Shown one piece after another: positions 24,877 through 33,591 of a DNA stretch of 64,000 nt (its first letter is position 1; each line of letters opens with the position of its first letter). Origin of the DNA: an uncultured Chloroflexota bacterium (GTDB lineage: Bacteria; Chloroflexota; Anaerolineae; Aggregatilineales; Phototrophicaceae); contig CALJKV010000106.1 of NCBI GenBank assembly GCA_937974245.1, positions 111,261-175,260 of the forward strand, read 5' to 3'. The translations under genes and the position numbers were made by a program. The notes under the pieces were generated by a model, which saw nothing but the letters and a program-made list of their open reading frames with translations, did no database searches and was not told the origin of the DNA.

Positions 24877-25979
24877 TCCGTTCTCTCGGCTTCATCATTG
24901 TCAGGAGACGTGGCAAACGGGGATGCGAATGGGCGGGCGCTTGTCACTCCGGCAATTGAGCCGGAAATGACGGACGGCTCATCACGGATAGGAGCAGTGG
25001 CGCTCGGTAACGCCCCTGGTTCACGTGTGATTTCGAAGGCTGGGGTTGGTGCTTCTTTACCCGGTGGGCCTGGGATAGGCAGCGGAGACTGGTAGATGGA
25101 TAGCCGTGGTGCCGCTGCCGCTGTGCCCCGCCGTGCAGCTTTCTCGCGGTCTTTAGCGCGTTTTTCCAGCATTTCTGCCCGGCTCATTGTGACCATCTTG
25201 CCGTTTTCGAATGTGGCGCTATCCGCGGTGATACGTTCAATAACGGCTTCTATTGTTCCCAGAACGGCCACCATAAACAGGTCAACACCGATAATCACTG
25301 CTAGGATTCCCGCCAGATTGTTCAGCACATCCGTGACGGTTCCTGCCAGAAATGTGACAATTGCTTCGTTGCCAACCCCCAACATAAACAGGATGCCCAC
25401 AATCACCCCGCCGGCAATCATGACACCCCGGAGACCGCGCAGGTCTTTCATGCTGGGCATGGATGTATTACTGATAGCGAAGGTGATATAAAGCCACAAC
25501 CAGAAATCCTGAGCAGAAGTGAACTGGTTGATCGCCGCTGTCAGGTCTACGAGGTAGCCGTTATTCAGCAGGCTGAGGAACTCCTGCACATTCAGGATAT
25601 TGTTAGAGATAACAGAAACCAGTAGCAGGCCAGTGATGAATGGGGTTATGGTGATGATGGCGGTGCGCAGTTGACCGGCTTTGGGCGCAAGCTGTACAAA
25701 ATTGAGTTTCAGCTCGCCGATTTCCTGTTTTTCCGGCCAGACGATGGCCCGGTCTGCCCGAACATTGAGCAAACCGGCCATCAACCAATAGCTGAGTTCG
25801 TAGAGGAAGACCCCTGGCAGGAAAAAGGCATAGTAGAGGATGGTGGTGGTTTCGTATCTTTTCAAAACCAACCATCCGACTTTGAAAATGTGCTGATGTA
25901 GCCAGACTTGTAACCGGCGTAAGGTGTAAAGTAATCCGGCAACCAGCAGCCAGGGAGTAAGAAGCTGAATTTCGAGCAG
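24873..25979 (-). CDS. Multi-pass membrane protein with cytoplasmic tail, CTG start proposed
   Basis: I do not recognise a characterised family. Reading from the CTG at 25979 gives 368 residues: an extra N-terminal helix (LTPWLLVAGLLYTL), then about five more helices up to residue 230, then a charged segment (AEMLEKRAKDREKAARR) and a Pro/Ala-rich tail. The start choice rests on AGGAGG six bases before CTG inside the end of tpiA; a TTG at 25871 would start past that helix without a comparable site. The gene follows tpiA directly in the glycolytic operon. Confidence 0.7.
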   Translation of the reverse strand: MLEIQLLTPWLLVAGLLYTLRRLQVWLHQHIFKVGWLVLKRYETTTILYYAFFLPGVFLYELSYWLMAGLLNVRADRAIVWPEKQEIGELKLNFVQLAPKAGQLRTAIITITPFITGLLLVSVISNNILNVQEFLSLLNNGYLVDLTAAINQFTSAQDFWLWLYITFAISNTSMPSMKDLRGLRGVMIAGGVIVGILFMLGVGNEAIVTFLAGTVTDVLNNLAGILAVIIGVDLFMVAVLGTIEAVIERITADSATFENGKMVTMSRAEMLEKRAKDREKAARRGTAAAAPRLSIYQSPLPIPGPPGKEAPTPAFEITREPGALPSATAPIRDEPSVISGSIAGVTSARPFASPFATSPDNDEAERTD

Positions 25980-25991
25980 CTTTAGCCTCCT
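25977..25991 (-). promoter_or_regulatory. Ribosome-binding site that supports a CTG start
   Basis: AGGAGG, preceded by AA, overlaps the last codons of tpiA, followed by six bases including the TAA stop and then CTG. No ATG, GTG or TTG lies in this frame at a workable distance, so initiation at CTG is the simplest reading. Confidence 0.55.
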
Positions 25992-26752
25992 TTGGCTTGT
26001 GCCGCCGCCTCTACCAGTTTTGTGAAGTCGTCCACCTCAAGCGAAGCTCCACCGACCAATGCACCGTCAATATCTGGTTGACTCATATACTCAACCATAT
26101 TATCTGGTTTGACGCTGCCGCCGTATTGAATACGGACGGTATGAGCGATGTCGTTTCCATATAGCTCTGCCAGTGTAGCACGAATCGTGCCGCCAATGAT
26201 ACTATTGGCGATTTCGCCGCTTGCATTCTTGCCGGTGCCGATTGCCCAGATGGGTTCATAGGCCATCACGATATTTGCCATATTGGCGGCATCCACGCCT
26301 GCAAGCGCGGCGCGCACCTGCCCGCCGACAAACTGCTCGGTTTCTCCAGCTTCATTCTGCGCCAGGCTTTCACCCACCGCGACAATGGGTTTTAACCCAT
26401 AGGCCAGCGCCGCTTTCACTTTCTTGTTTACAGTCTCGTCGGTTTCGCTCAGATAAGCGCGGCATTCTGAGTGGCCGATGATGACATATTCCACCAACCC
26501 CTGGAGCATTGTGGGCGCGATTTGCGATGTAAATGCGCCCTGGGCTTCCCAATGAACACTTTGCGCACCGACCAGAATATCCGTGTTTTTCAGTGCTTCC
26601 GCGACCGGTGCCAGCGCGATGTAAGTCGGGCAAACCACCCGTTCAACGGAGGTAAATGACGCAAGCCGAGGAGCAAGTGCCTGTACGAATTCTACTGATT
26701 CGGACAGAGTTTTGAACATTTTCCAGTTCCCGGCAATGATTGGTTTACGCAT
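25982..26752 (-). CDS. tpiA: Triose-phosphate isomerase
   Basis: TpiA interconverts dihydroxyacetone phosphate and glyceraldehyde 3-phosphate. The 256-residue product has the normal start RKPIIAGNWKMFKT, the catalytic histidine in VIIGHSECR, and the catalytic glutamate in VMAYEPIWAIGTG. GHSECR has Cys where most enzymes have Arg. The phosphate loop YGGSVKPDN and GALVGGASL are intact. It follows pgk by ten bases in a gap-pgk-tpiA glycolytic row. Confidence 0.97.
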   Translation of the reverse strand: MRKPIIAGNWKMFKTLSESVEFVQALAPRLASFTSVERVVCPTYIALAPVAEALKNTDILVGAQSVHWEAQGAFTSQIAPTMLQGLVEYVIIGHSECRAYLSETDETVNKKVKAALAYGLKPIVAVGESLAQNEAGETEQFVGGQVRAALAGVDAANMANIVMAYEPIWAIGTGKNASGEIANSIIGGTIRATLAELYGNDIAHTVRIQYGGSVKPDNMVEYMSQPDIDGALVGGASLEVDDFTKLVEAAAQAKGG

Positions 26753-26762
26753 GAGGCTATCC

Positions 26763-27950
26763 TTACTTATCTTTTAAGGCGATAACACCAGGCAGGGTTT
26801 TGCCTTCCAGCATTTCCAGGCTGGCGCCGCCGCCGGTGGAGATATGGGTTATCTGGTTGGTCAGGCCGGAGTTTTCGATAGCAGCTGCCGAGTCGCCTCC
26901 GCCAATGATCGTGATTGCGCCGTTACGTGTTTCGTCCGCTAAAAGCTGTGCGACCAGATTCGTGCCTTTGGCAAAGCAGCTCATCTCGAAAACGCCCATT
27001 GGCCCATTCCAGACAACCGTCTTCGCACCATGAAGGCTTTTGCCGAACAGTTCAACCGTCTTGGGGCCAATATCATACATTGACCATGCATCGGGGATAC
27101 CGCCCTCAACCGGGATAACCTGAGTATGGGCGTCGTTCTGGAAAGCGTCGCCAATAATGGCATCAACCGGCAGCACCAGCTTATTGCCACCTTTTTCCAG
27201 CAGACTCTTGGCAGTCTCAACTGCATCTGCTTCGACCAGTGAATTGCCCATAGCGATTCCCTGTGCTTTGAAGAAGGTGTTCGCCATACCACCGCCGATC
27301 AGCAGTTTGTCTACTTTATCCAGCAGCGCTTCAATCACGGCGATTTTGTCGGAGACCTTCGCACCACCCAGAATAGCGATAAATGGTCGCTTTGGTGCTT
27401 CCAGGGCAGTTGCCAGGTAATCAATTTCCTTTTCCATCAGCAGCCCGGCAACAGCGAGAAGATGCGATGAAACGCCAACATTCGAAGCATGAGCGCGGTG
27501 CGCTGTGCCGAAAGCATCATTTACGAAAATGTCGCCCAGTTTTGCCATTTTCCCGGCGAGTTCCGGGTCATTTTTCTCTTCACCCTTGTAATAACGGGTA
27601 TTTTCTAGCAGCAGAACGCCACTCTTTGGTAGATTAGCTGCGGCTGTTTCCGCTGCTTCGCCCACACAATCATTGGCGAACTGGACATCCTGGCCGAGCA
27701 AGGCGGCCAGCGCCGGAGCTACCGGGCCAAGTGAGTATTTTGGATTGGGTTCGCCTTTCGGGCGTCCCAGGTGAGACATCAATATCACCGAGCGTGGCTT
27801 TTGCTCCAGGATGTATTTCAGGGTTGGTACAGCAGCCCGTATGCGGGTGTCGTCAGTAATCGCTGTGCCATCCAGCGGCACATTGAAATCCACCCGCACC
27901 AGGACACGCTTGCCGGCGAAAGACGCATCACGAACAGTCATTTTGTTCAT
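26763..27950 (-). CDS. pgk: Phosphoglycerate kinase
   Basis: Pgk transfers phosphate between 1,3-bisphosphoglycerate and ADP. At 395 residues it has normal length. The N-terminal substrate site GKRVLVRVDFNVPLDGT, LMSHLGRPKGEPNPKYSL and ENTRYYKGEEKNDPE are present, as are ILGGAKVSDK and the C-terminal nucleotide loop TIIGGGDSAAAIENSGL. It lies between gap and tpiA. A hairpin with a T tract lies between gap and pgk, so expression of the downstream genes may be set lower than gap. Confidence 0.97.
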   Translation of the reverse strand: MNKMTVRDASFAGKRVLVRVDFNVPLDGTAITDDTRIRAAVPTLKYILEQKPRSVILMSHLGRPKGEPNPKYSLGPVAPALAALLGQDVQFANDCVGEAAETAAANLPKSGVLLLENTRYYKGEEKNDPELAGKMAKLGDIFVNDAFGTAHRAHASNVGVSSHLLAVAGLLMEKEIDYLATALEAPKRPFIAILGGAKVSDKIAVIEALLDKVDKLLIGGGMANTFFKAQGIAMGNSLVEADAVETAKSLLEKGGNKLVLPVDAIIGDAFQNDAHTQVIPVEGGIPDAWSMYDIGPKTVELFGKSLHGAKTVVWNGPMGVFEMSCFAKGTNLVAQLLADETRNGAITIIGGGDSAAAIENSGLTNQITHISTGGGASLEMLEGKTLPGVIALKDK

Positions 27951-27968
27951 GTTAGTTCTCCATTTTTG

Positions 27969-27995
27969 AAAAAGGCGAGGTTATCAGACCTCGCC
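27969..27995 (-). terminator. Terminator between gap and pgk
   Basis: On the minus strand GGCGAGGT and ACCTCGCC form an 8-base stem with a six-base loop, followed by TTTTT. It lies just after the gap stop, so it may end most gap transcripts and let only some read into pgk and tpiA. Confidence 0.75.
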
Positions 27996-28020
27996 TCAGT
28001 AAATGTGTGCTGGGCTGGGC

Positions 28021-29031
28021 TTACAGCTTGCCACCAACCAGGATAATCAGGTCAGCGACACGGCTGGCATAACCCCATTCATTGTCATACCAGGTGACAA
28101 CTTTCACCATGTTGCCGCCCATCACCTGGCACGACCCTACGTCAATAATGCTGGAGCGGCGGTCACCCTTGAAGTCACCGGAAACCAGCGGCTCATGTGA
28201 CACACCCAGGATGCCCTTCATCTTGCCGTTGGCCGCTTCTTCAAAAGCCGCGATCATCTCTTCCTTAGTGGTGCCGGTTTCAACTTCGGCCACGAAGTCC
28301 ACCAGAGAGACGGTGGGGGTTGGTACGCGGACGGCGTAACCATCGAATTTGCCCTTCAGGTCGGGGATCACCAATGCCACAGCCTTCGCTGCGCCAGTGG
28401 TGGTGGGGATCATATTGAGCGCAGCGGCACGAGCGCGGCGCAGGTCCTTGTGTGGCAGATCAAGGATATTTTGGTCGTTGGTATAGCTGTGAATCGTAGT
28501 CATCAAGCCGCGCACGATTTTGTATTGATCGTTAATCACCTTCGCCGCCGGTGCCAGGCAGTTGGTGGTGCAGGAGGCGTTGGAGATGATATGGTGATTG
28601 GCGGGATCATAGGCGTCTTCGTTCACGCCCAGGCAGATGGTGATATCTTCGTTCTTCGCCGGAGCGGAAATGATGACTTTCTTCGCGCCTGCCGCCAGGT
28701 GCTTGGAGGCCGACTCGCGGTCGGTGAAGCGCCCGGTGCTTTCGATCACGACGTCTACGCCAAGTTCCTTCCAGGGCAGGGCAGCGGGGTCTTTTTCCGC
28801 CAACGCCTTAATAACGTCGCCATCCACAATCAGGTTACCATCTTTGACTTCCACGCTACCTTCATAACGGCCATAGTTGGAGTCATAACGGAACAGGTGG
28901 GCCATCGTTTCAAGGTTGCCCAGATCGTTGAATGCCACCACATCTACGTCATTAGGATAATATTCACGGACTGCCCGCAGAACCTGACGACCAATGCGTC
29001 CGAACCCATTGATACCTACACGAATTGCCAT
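28021..29031 (-). CDS. gap: Glyceraldehyde-3-phosphate dehydrogenase, type I
   Basis: NAD-dependent glycolytic GAPDH of 336 residues. The Rossmann start is AIRVGINGFGRIGRQVLRA, the catalytic cysteine is in ISNASCTTNCLAPAAKVI, and the catalytic histidine follows in the TTIHSYTNDQ segment. AAKAVALVIPDLKGKFDGYA and NEWGYASRVADLI complete the family pattern. AAGGAG lies upstream of the ATG. It heads the gap-pgk-tpiA-membrane protein row, with a terminator directly after it. Confidence 0.97.
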   Translation of the reverse strand: MAIRVGINGFGRIGRQVLRAVREYYPNDVDVVAFNDLGNLETMAHLFRYDSNYGRYEGSVEVKDGNLIVDGDVIKALAEKDPAALPWKELGVDVVIESTGRFTDRESASKHLAAGAKKVIISAPAKNEDITICLGVNEDAYDPANHHIISNASCTTNCLAPAAKVINDQYKIVRGLMTTIHSYTNDQNILDLPHKDLRRARAAALNMIPTTTGAAKAVALVIPDLKGKFDGYAVRVPTPTVSLVDFVAEVETGTTKEEMIAAFEEAANGKMKGILGVSHEPLVSGDFKGDRRSSIIDVGSCQVMGGNMVKVVTWYDNEWGYASRVADLIILVGGKL

Positions 29032-29114
29032 GATATACTCCTTGTTTAGATACTTGTATCAGCGCGTTGTGCGCTGCTATCCTAACGTGTTTTGAACTGT
29101 TTCGACAGATTGAA

Positions 29115-30467
29115 TCAGACCATGATTTCGGAAACGGTTTTTCTGCTCACGGCCAGGCCTGACCGTTCTTCAGTAGCAAGCTGAATGATAGCACCCGCCA
29201 ATTTTTGTGGATCGTGTCGCCAGGGACGTTCTGAGTCGGTCAGGTCGGTATAGCGAATTTCGTAACGCTGCAAAATCTCATGATGCTCCGGGGCGGGCGG
29301 AACATAATGGGTATTGTCACCGGCGTTGAGTATGGGATAGACATTATTTGCTAGCGTCGCTTTGAAGACGCCGCGTCCAACGTGTTTCTCCAGTGCAAGA
29401 ACATGCTCGGCAACCGTGAATCCTTCTGTCTCGCCGGGCTGCGTGGCGACATTACAGACATACACCGTATAGGCACGGGTCGCACGCAGTGCTTCGGCAA
29501 TATCTTGTACTAGCAGGTTGGGTAGAATGCTGGTGAACAAACTCCCTGGTCCGATCACAATCAAATCCGCCGCGAGAATGGCCTCGACGCTTTCATTGTA
29601 GGCTGCGATATTGGTTGGGCTGAGACGCAACTCCTCGATATACCCACCCGCGTCGCTGATTTGCGATTCTCCGTACACCGTAATCGGTTGGTTTTCTCCT
29701 GGCAACCGCACATCCGCGACCAGATTCACATCTTCCAATGTTGCGGGCAGAACACGCCCCTGGATATTCAGCACGCGTGCTGTTTCTACCAGTGCGGTTT
29801 CGATGCTGCCGGTTACACCTGCCAATGCGCTGATGAACAGATTGCCAAAGGCATGACCACCCAGATCACCAGATGCAAACCGGTACTGAAACAGGTGCGT
29901 CATTAAATTCTCGTCATCAGCCAATGCCGCGATATTGTTGCGGAGATCTCCGGGGGGCAGCACGCCAAGTTCACGCCGTAACCTGCCGGAACTGCCACCA
30001 TCATCTGCAACAGTGACAATCGCCGTGATATTGCTGGTGAAGGGTTTCAGGCCGCGCAGAACGGATGGCAAACCTGTGCCGCCGCCAATCGCAACAATTT
30101 TCAATCCCTTTTGGCGTTTCGTATGGGCATAAACCGCATCAATTACTCGCCCTTGCTGGTTTGTCCGGTATGGCGCGAGGAAATTCTTTGTCAGATGAGA
30201 TAATCCAATGCCCACCATACCTGTACCCAGTCCGATGAGTCCGGCAACCAGGAAAAACTCGATACCTGCCGGCAAGCTGGATAAACGCTGGATGCTGATT
30301 GTTGAGGCGATTATATCGGCAATTGCCGTAGCGATAGCGAAAATCCCCAAGAGAATGAGCAATAGCCAGCGTTTAACTCCCAGGCCAAAAATAAGCCAGG
30401 TCGTGAATGATTTGCGTTGATGTGCCAGCCAGTTCTTCAGCGTCACTCTCCTAAGAAAGATTAACAT
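29115..30467 (-). CDS. YvcK/CofD-like protein with N-terminal membrane helices
   Basis: A 450-residue protein of the YvcK (GlmR) family, which in Firmicutes binds UDP-sugars and tunes carbon flow into cell-wall precursors. Two N-terminal helices (about 28-48 and 60-90) precede the core. The core starts at KIVAIGGGTGLPSVLRGLK and includes VTVADDGGSSGRLRRELG, PPGDLRNNIAALAD and GHAFGNLFISAL. The membrane part is absent from B. subtilis YvcK but is common in related phyla. The rapZ and whiA neighbours of Firmicutes are not here. It is 44 bases downstream of the TIGR01906 gene. Confidence 0.88.
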   Translation of the reverse strand: MLIFLRRVTLKNWLAHQRKSFTTWLIFGLGVKRWLLLILLGIFAIATAIADIIASTISIQRLSSLPAGIEFFLVAGLIGLGTGMVGIGLSHLTKNFLAPYRTNQQGRVIDAVYAHTKRQKGLKIVAIGGGTGLPSVLRGLKPFTSNITAIVTVADDGGSSGRLRRELGVLPPGDLRNNIAALADDENLMTHLFQYRFASGDLGGHAFGNLFISALAGVTGSIETALVETARVLNIQGRVLPATLEDVNLVADVRLPGENQPITVYGESQISDAGGYIEELRLSPTNIAAYNESVEAILAADLIVIGPGSLFTSILPNLLVQDIAEALRATRAYTVYVCNVATQPGETEGFTVAEHVLALEKHVGRGVFKATLANNVYPILNAGDNTHYVPPAPEHHEILQRYEIRYTDLTDSERPWRHDPQKLAGAIIQLATEERSGLAVSRKTVSEIMV

Positions 30468-30511
30468 CGGGGCGATTAAGAGTCAAAGTAAAGAGTCAAC
30501 ACTGTTATAGG

Positions 30512-31216
30512 TCAAATGTCATGGTCGCCCCGCCACCACTGGGTGAATGCCAGTGTCAGCAGCGCACTTCCTGCCACCAGTCCACCAATCGTGAGCGCGG
30601 CATCAAACCAGAACTGCTCAGGAAAGAGGCGGATGAGCGTGTCAGAATAAGCGAAACGCCAGGTGCCACTTTCAAAGAATAGCGTGTGGAACCCCGTGAA
30701 GAAATAGTCCCAATTCACAATTGCCGCCACCACGATAGCGGCGATCAAAAGGAGTGTCAAGACACTTCCATACAGAAGCGCCTTGCGGAAAATATGATGT
30801 GTCGCCGGTTTCCACAGCCAAAGAATGCTCGCGGACAGTGCTCCCAATCCGGCAATCCACGCACCTGAAAATGCAACCGTTGTGAGTGCTTTGACATCTT
30901 CCATGTGCTGTAACTCGTTGGCGTTGAACAGTGCGCCACCGTCCCGGAAGCGCAGGTCGCGTAGATAACTGATGTTCGCCCCGTTGAGCAGGTAATCCAG
31001 GGCATAGGGGGCATACATGAGCCGGTCTTCACGGGTAAAGCCGTAAATATCAGGCGGGAAGCCAGGGCGGTTGTATTCCAGTTGCAGAAACAAGGGTGTC
31101 ATTACCAATTTGGCAGCGATGAGTGTGAGCAGAACCGGATACACCACTGTGATACCATACTGAATGACCCGCAGGATTCTGTTATGCCGGGTTTGGGATG
31201 GCGGATGGCTGGTCAT
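30512..31216 (-). CDS. TIGR01906 family integral membrane protein
   Basis: A 234-residue membrane protein that I recognise as TIGR01906 (DUF1461). There are four or five helices, with the conserved extracytoplasmic patch EYNRPGFPPDIYGFTREDRL and LDYLLNG. The motif HMEDVKALT and the later FTGFHTLFFESGTWRFAYSD and LFPEQFWFDAAL also match. The function of the family is unknown; it occurs in Lactobacillales and Chloroflexota. It starts 13 bases after the preceding spermidine-synthase-like gene ends, so they are probably cotranscribed. Confidence 0.85.
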   Translation of the reverse strand: MTSHPPSQTRHNRILRVIQYGITVVYPVLLTLIAAKLVMTPLFLQLEYNRPGFPPDIYGFTREDRLMYAPYALDYLLNGANISYLRDLRFRDGGALFNANELQHMEDVKALTTVAFSGAWIAGLGALSASILWLWKPATHHIFRKALLYGSVLTLLLIAAIVVAAIVNWDYFFTGFHTLFFESGTWRFAYSDTLIRLFPEQFWFDAALTIGGLVAGSALLTLAFTQWWRGDHDI

Positions 31217-31229
31217 GATTACGCTCCCA

Positions 31230-32822
31230 CTAATTCGGGCTGGCGAGTTGATCTGCGCCGCCCGCGAATAAGAAATTCAGCACCAGCGAGTCCACGAGCG
31301 TTTCTACCGGGGCGTGATCATCGGTGAATATCAGGTCAGAGGCATGTACAGGTGTAAGTTGATTCACACCCCAGACGAGCGAGTCATAGAGCAGGGGGAA
31401 GCTATCGGACATGATGGTATTTGCGTTGGTTGCCAGATTATCCGGTGTGGTGGGCTGGCGCGTGGCAACCAGAATTGTATTAAACGAGTTCGGTACGTCC
31501 ATCGCGTGGACACTGGGGAACACTTGCAGCAGGGTTGCCGTCATCGCATCCACCAATCGTCTGTCGGTGTTGGTGCGCCCCACGTTCACAGCGACCACCC
31601 CGTTAATTTCGAGGTGATTGGCGACTGCCTGAAAGAACTCAACGGTTGTCAGATGCCAGGGGATATAAGGTGGGCGGTAGGCGTCAATGGCGATAACGCT
31701 ATAGGCGCCGAGTCGTCCCAACATGTAACGCCCGTCTTCGGCATAGACCGTCAGATTTGGCATGTGTTCCGCGTTCATGTCGAAGTACCGTGCGCCCGCT
31801 TCAATGATTCCGGGGTCAATTTCAATCCCGTCTATCGGGATACTACCATACACAGATGAATACTGTCGGGCGATTGTTCCGGCGGCCAGCCCGATAATTG
31901 CCAGAGAATGCACATCATCCGGTGTATATGGAGGGTTATTGAAGTATGGTGCGGTCAGGAAAAAGCTCCAGGTGCGGTGCCCGTCGGCAACTGTATCTGG
32001 ACTCCACTGGCTGTGGATGCCCTGGCCTTCGTTCAGGTATAGATAGCGGTTTCCAGCAGCGTCCTGCTGTACTTGAATGTAGTTATAGGCGCTTTCATCT
32101 TCATAGAGAAGCGTCGCCCCCGCGGTAGGTGGCCGTAGTGGGCCGTTGAGCGCCCAGGCAGAAAGCAGGGCAATCACCAACGGTATCCATAGCCAGAACA
32201 GCGCTTTGCTACCCCGTATGCGCCATAACCCTAATAACCCGACCAGGTAGAGCAGCCCCGCGAACAGTAAAAATGTGCGGAATGTGCCGAGTTCCGGTAT
32301 CAGGTATAACGTCGGCAGGAATGTCCCCAGCAGGCTGCCCAGTGTGCTGATCGCGTAGATGCGTCCGGAGATTTTCCCGGCGCTCCCCAGGTCGGTTACG
32401 GCCAGTCGGATTGCAAAGGGAGAGACACAGCCGAGCAGCGTTACCGGCACGGAGAAGAGAATCAGCACGACCAGAAACGAGCCGACAGCCAGCCCGGCCT
32501 GTGCGCCAACAACTGCGCTGGCGGCGGCAGTCAGGATTGGGCGCGCTACCAGCGGAATGAGTGCGCTCAGGAACGCTCCCCAGATGAGTATACGGTAGAA
32601 CGTGGCAGGGAATGGGGAACGATCCGCCCAGCGTCCCCCGATGAAATAACCTACCGTGAGATAGAGTAAAATCAAGCCGATGACATTCGCCCACACTATG
32701 TTACTCGTGCCGAATACGCTTCCGAGCAGCCGGGAAGCTGATAATTCAACGGCCAACGTCGTCATGCCGCTGGTGAATACGGCCACATACAGGTACTGCT
32801 GAGATGCAGATTTTGCTGTCAA
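31230..32822 (-). CDS. Membrane protein with spermidine-synthase-like C-terminal domain
   Basis: About 530 residues if started at the TTG at 32822. A longer in-frame reading to 32957 overlaps the divergent GNAT gene and looks non-coding. The N-terminal half has about seven helices (first: YLYVAVFTSGMTTLAVELSA). The C-terminal half is a Rossmann methyltransferase-like fold of the SpeE class: IIGLAAGTIARQYSSVYG, then DGIEIDPGIIEAGARYFDM and VIAIDAYRPPYIPWHLTT. Fused proteins like this are widespread, and aminopropyl transfer is unproven; there is no speD nearby. Confidence 0.85.
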   Translation of the reverse strand: MTAKSASQQYLYVAVFTSGMTTLAVELSASRLLGSVFGTSNIVWANVIGLILLYLTVGYFIGGRWADRSPFPATFYRILIWGAFLSALIPLVARPILTAAASAVVGAQAGLAVGSFLVVLILFSVPVTLLGCVSPFAIRLAVTDLGSAGKISGRIYAISTLGSLLGTFLPTLYLIPELGTFRTFLLFAGLLYLVGLLGLWRIRGSKALFWLWIPLVIALLSAWALNGPLRPPTAGATLLYEDESAYNYIQVQQDAAGNRYLYLNEGQGIHSQWSPDTVADGHRTWSFFLTAPYFNNPPYTPDDVHSLAIIGLAAGTIARQYSSVYGSIPIDGIEIDPGIIEAGARYFDMNAEHMPNLTVYAEDGRYMLGRLGAYSVIAIDAYRPPYIPWHLTTVEFFQAVANHLEINGVVAVNVGRTNTDRRLVDAMTATLLQVFPSVHAMDVPNSFNTILVATRQPTTPDNLATNANTIMSDSFPLLYDSLVWGVNQLTPVHASDLIFTDDHAPVETLVDSLVLNFLFAGGADQLASPN

Positions 32823-32898
32823 GTTGATTTCTCTACTTTGATTGCTATGATTGCTGAATGGTAGCGTATAAGCTGTGCAGGGTGAAGGGGATACCAGC

Positions 32899-33591
32899 GT
32901 GGAAATGACGATTCGTCCAGCAGCAGTCGGGGATGCGGCTGCGGTTGCCGCGGTCAAACAAGCCGTATGGCCTCATGAAACGATTGATGTGGCGCGTATC
33001 GCAGCCGTAATGCAAAGTGGCGAACATACGACTTTACTTGCTGATCGGGAGTCACGACTTGTGGGCTTTGTGGACGCCTTCGCGACTCAGCCCAGTAACG
33101 GTGAGTTGCGTTGGGAAGTGGACTTATTGGCTGTTCACCCACAGTTTCAGGGGAGGGGGATAGGGCGGGTGCTGGTTGAAGCCGCTACTTTGGCAGGACA
33201 GGGCTTCGGTGCAGAGTGGGCGCGGGCGTTGGTACAGATTCATAACAAGGCTAGCCAGCGCGTTTTTGCCCGGTGCGGCTATATCTGTGACGAGGTTGTG
33301 CTCGATTTATATGTGGCGACGCGAGGGGTTGCGATTGCGGAATCTGTTCTACAGGATGCAAATCTAATTGGGGTGCGGACATTCAATTATAACGGACTGT
33401 GGCTGGAAGGCCATCTGACTATTGCAAGTCTCTCTCATGCATTGAACAGTCTGGCCGCAAATCCACATGAATATGGATTAGCGGGCACATTAATCCCTGC
33501 CAGCGAAGCAACTGTTACAGAAGCTGCGCTGTCTCTGGGGTATGTGCGTATGGCGGCCTTTCAATGGTGGTGTAGAAATTTCGGCGGCTAA
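32899..33591 (+). CDS. GNAT family N-acetyltransferase
   Basis: A 230-residue GNAT protein. MTIRPAAVGDAAAVAAVKQA opens the fold, and the acetyl-CoA loop is LLAVHPQFQGRGIGRVLVEA, with the arginine/glycine pattern QGRGIG. The C-terminal part (about 140-230) has a second, weaker GNAT-like half ending FQWWCRN, so it may be a tandem GNAT. The substrate is unknown. GTG at 32899 has GAAGGGG eight bases upstream; ATG at 32905 is an equal choice. The 3' end overlaps the convergent DUF58 gene by four bases. Confidence 0.88.
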   Translation: MEMTIRPAAVGDAAAVAAVKQAVWPHETIDVARIAAVMQSGEHTTLLADRESRLVGFVDAFATQPSNGELRWEVDLLAVHPQFQGRGIGRVLVEAATLAGQGFGAEWARALVQIHNKASQRVFARCGYICDEVVLDLYVATRGVAIAESVLQDANLIGVRTFNYNGLWLEGHLTIASLSHALNSLAANPHEYGLAGTLIPASEATVTEAALSLGYVRMAAFQWWCRNFGG

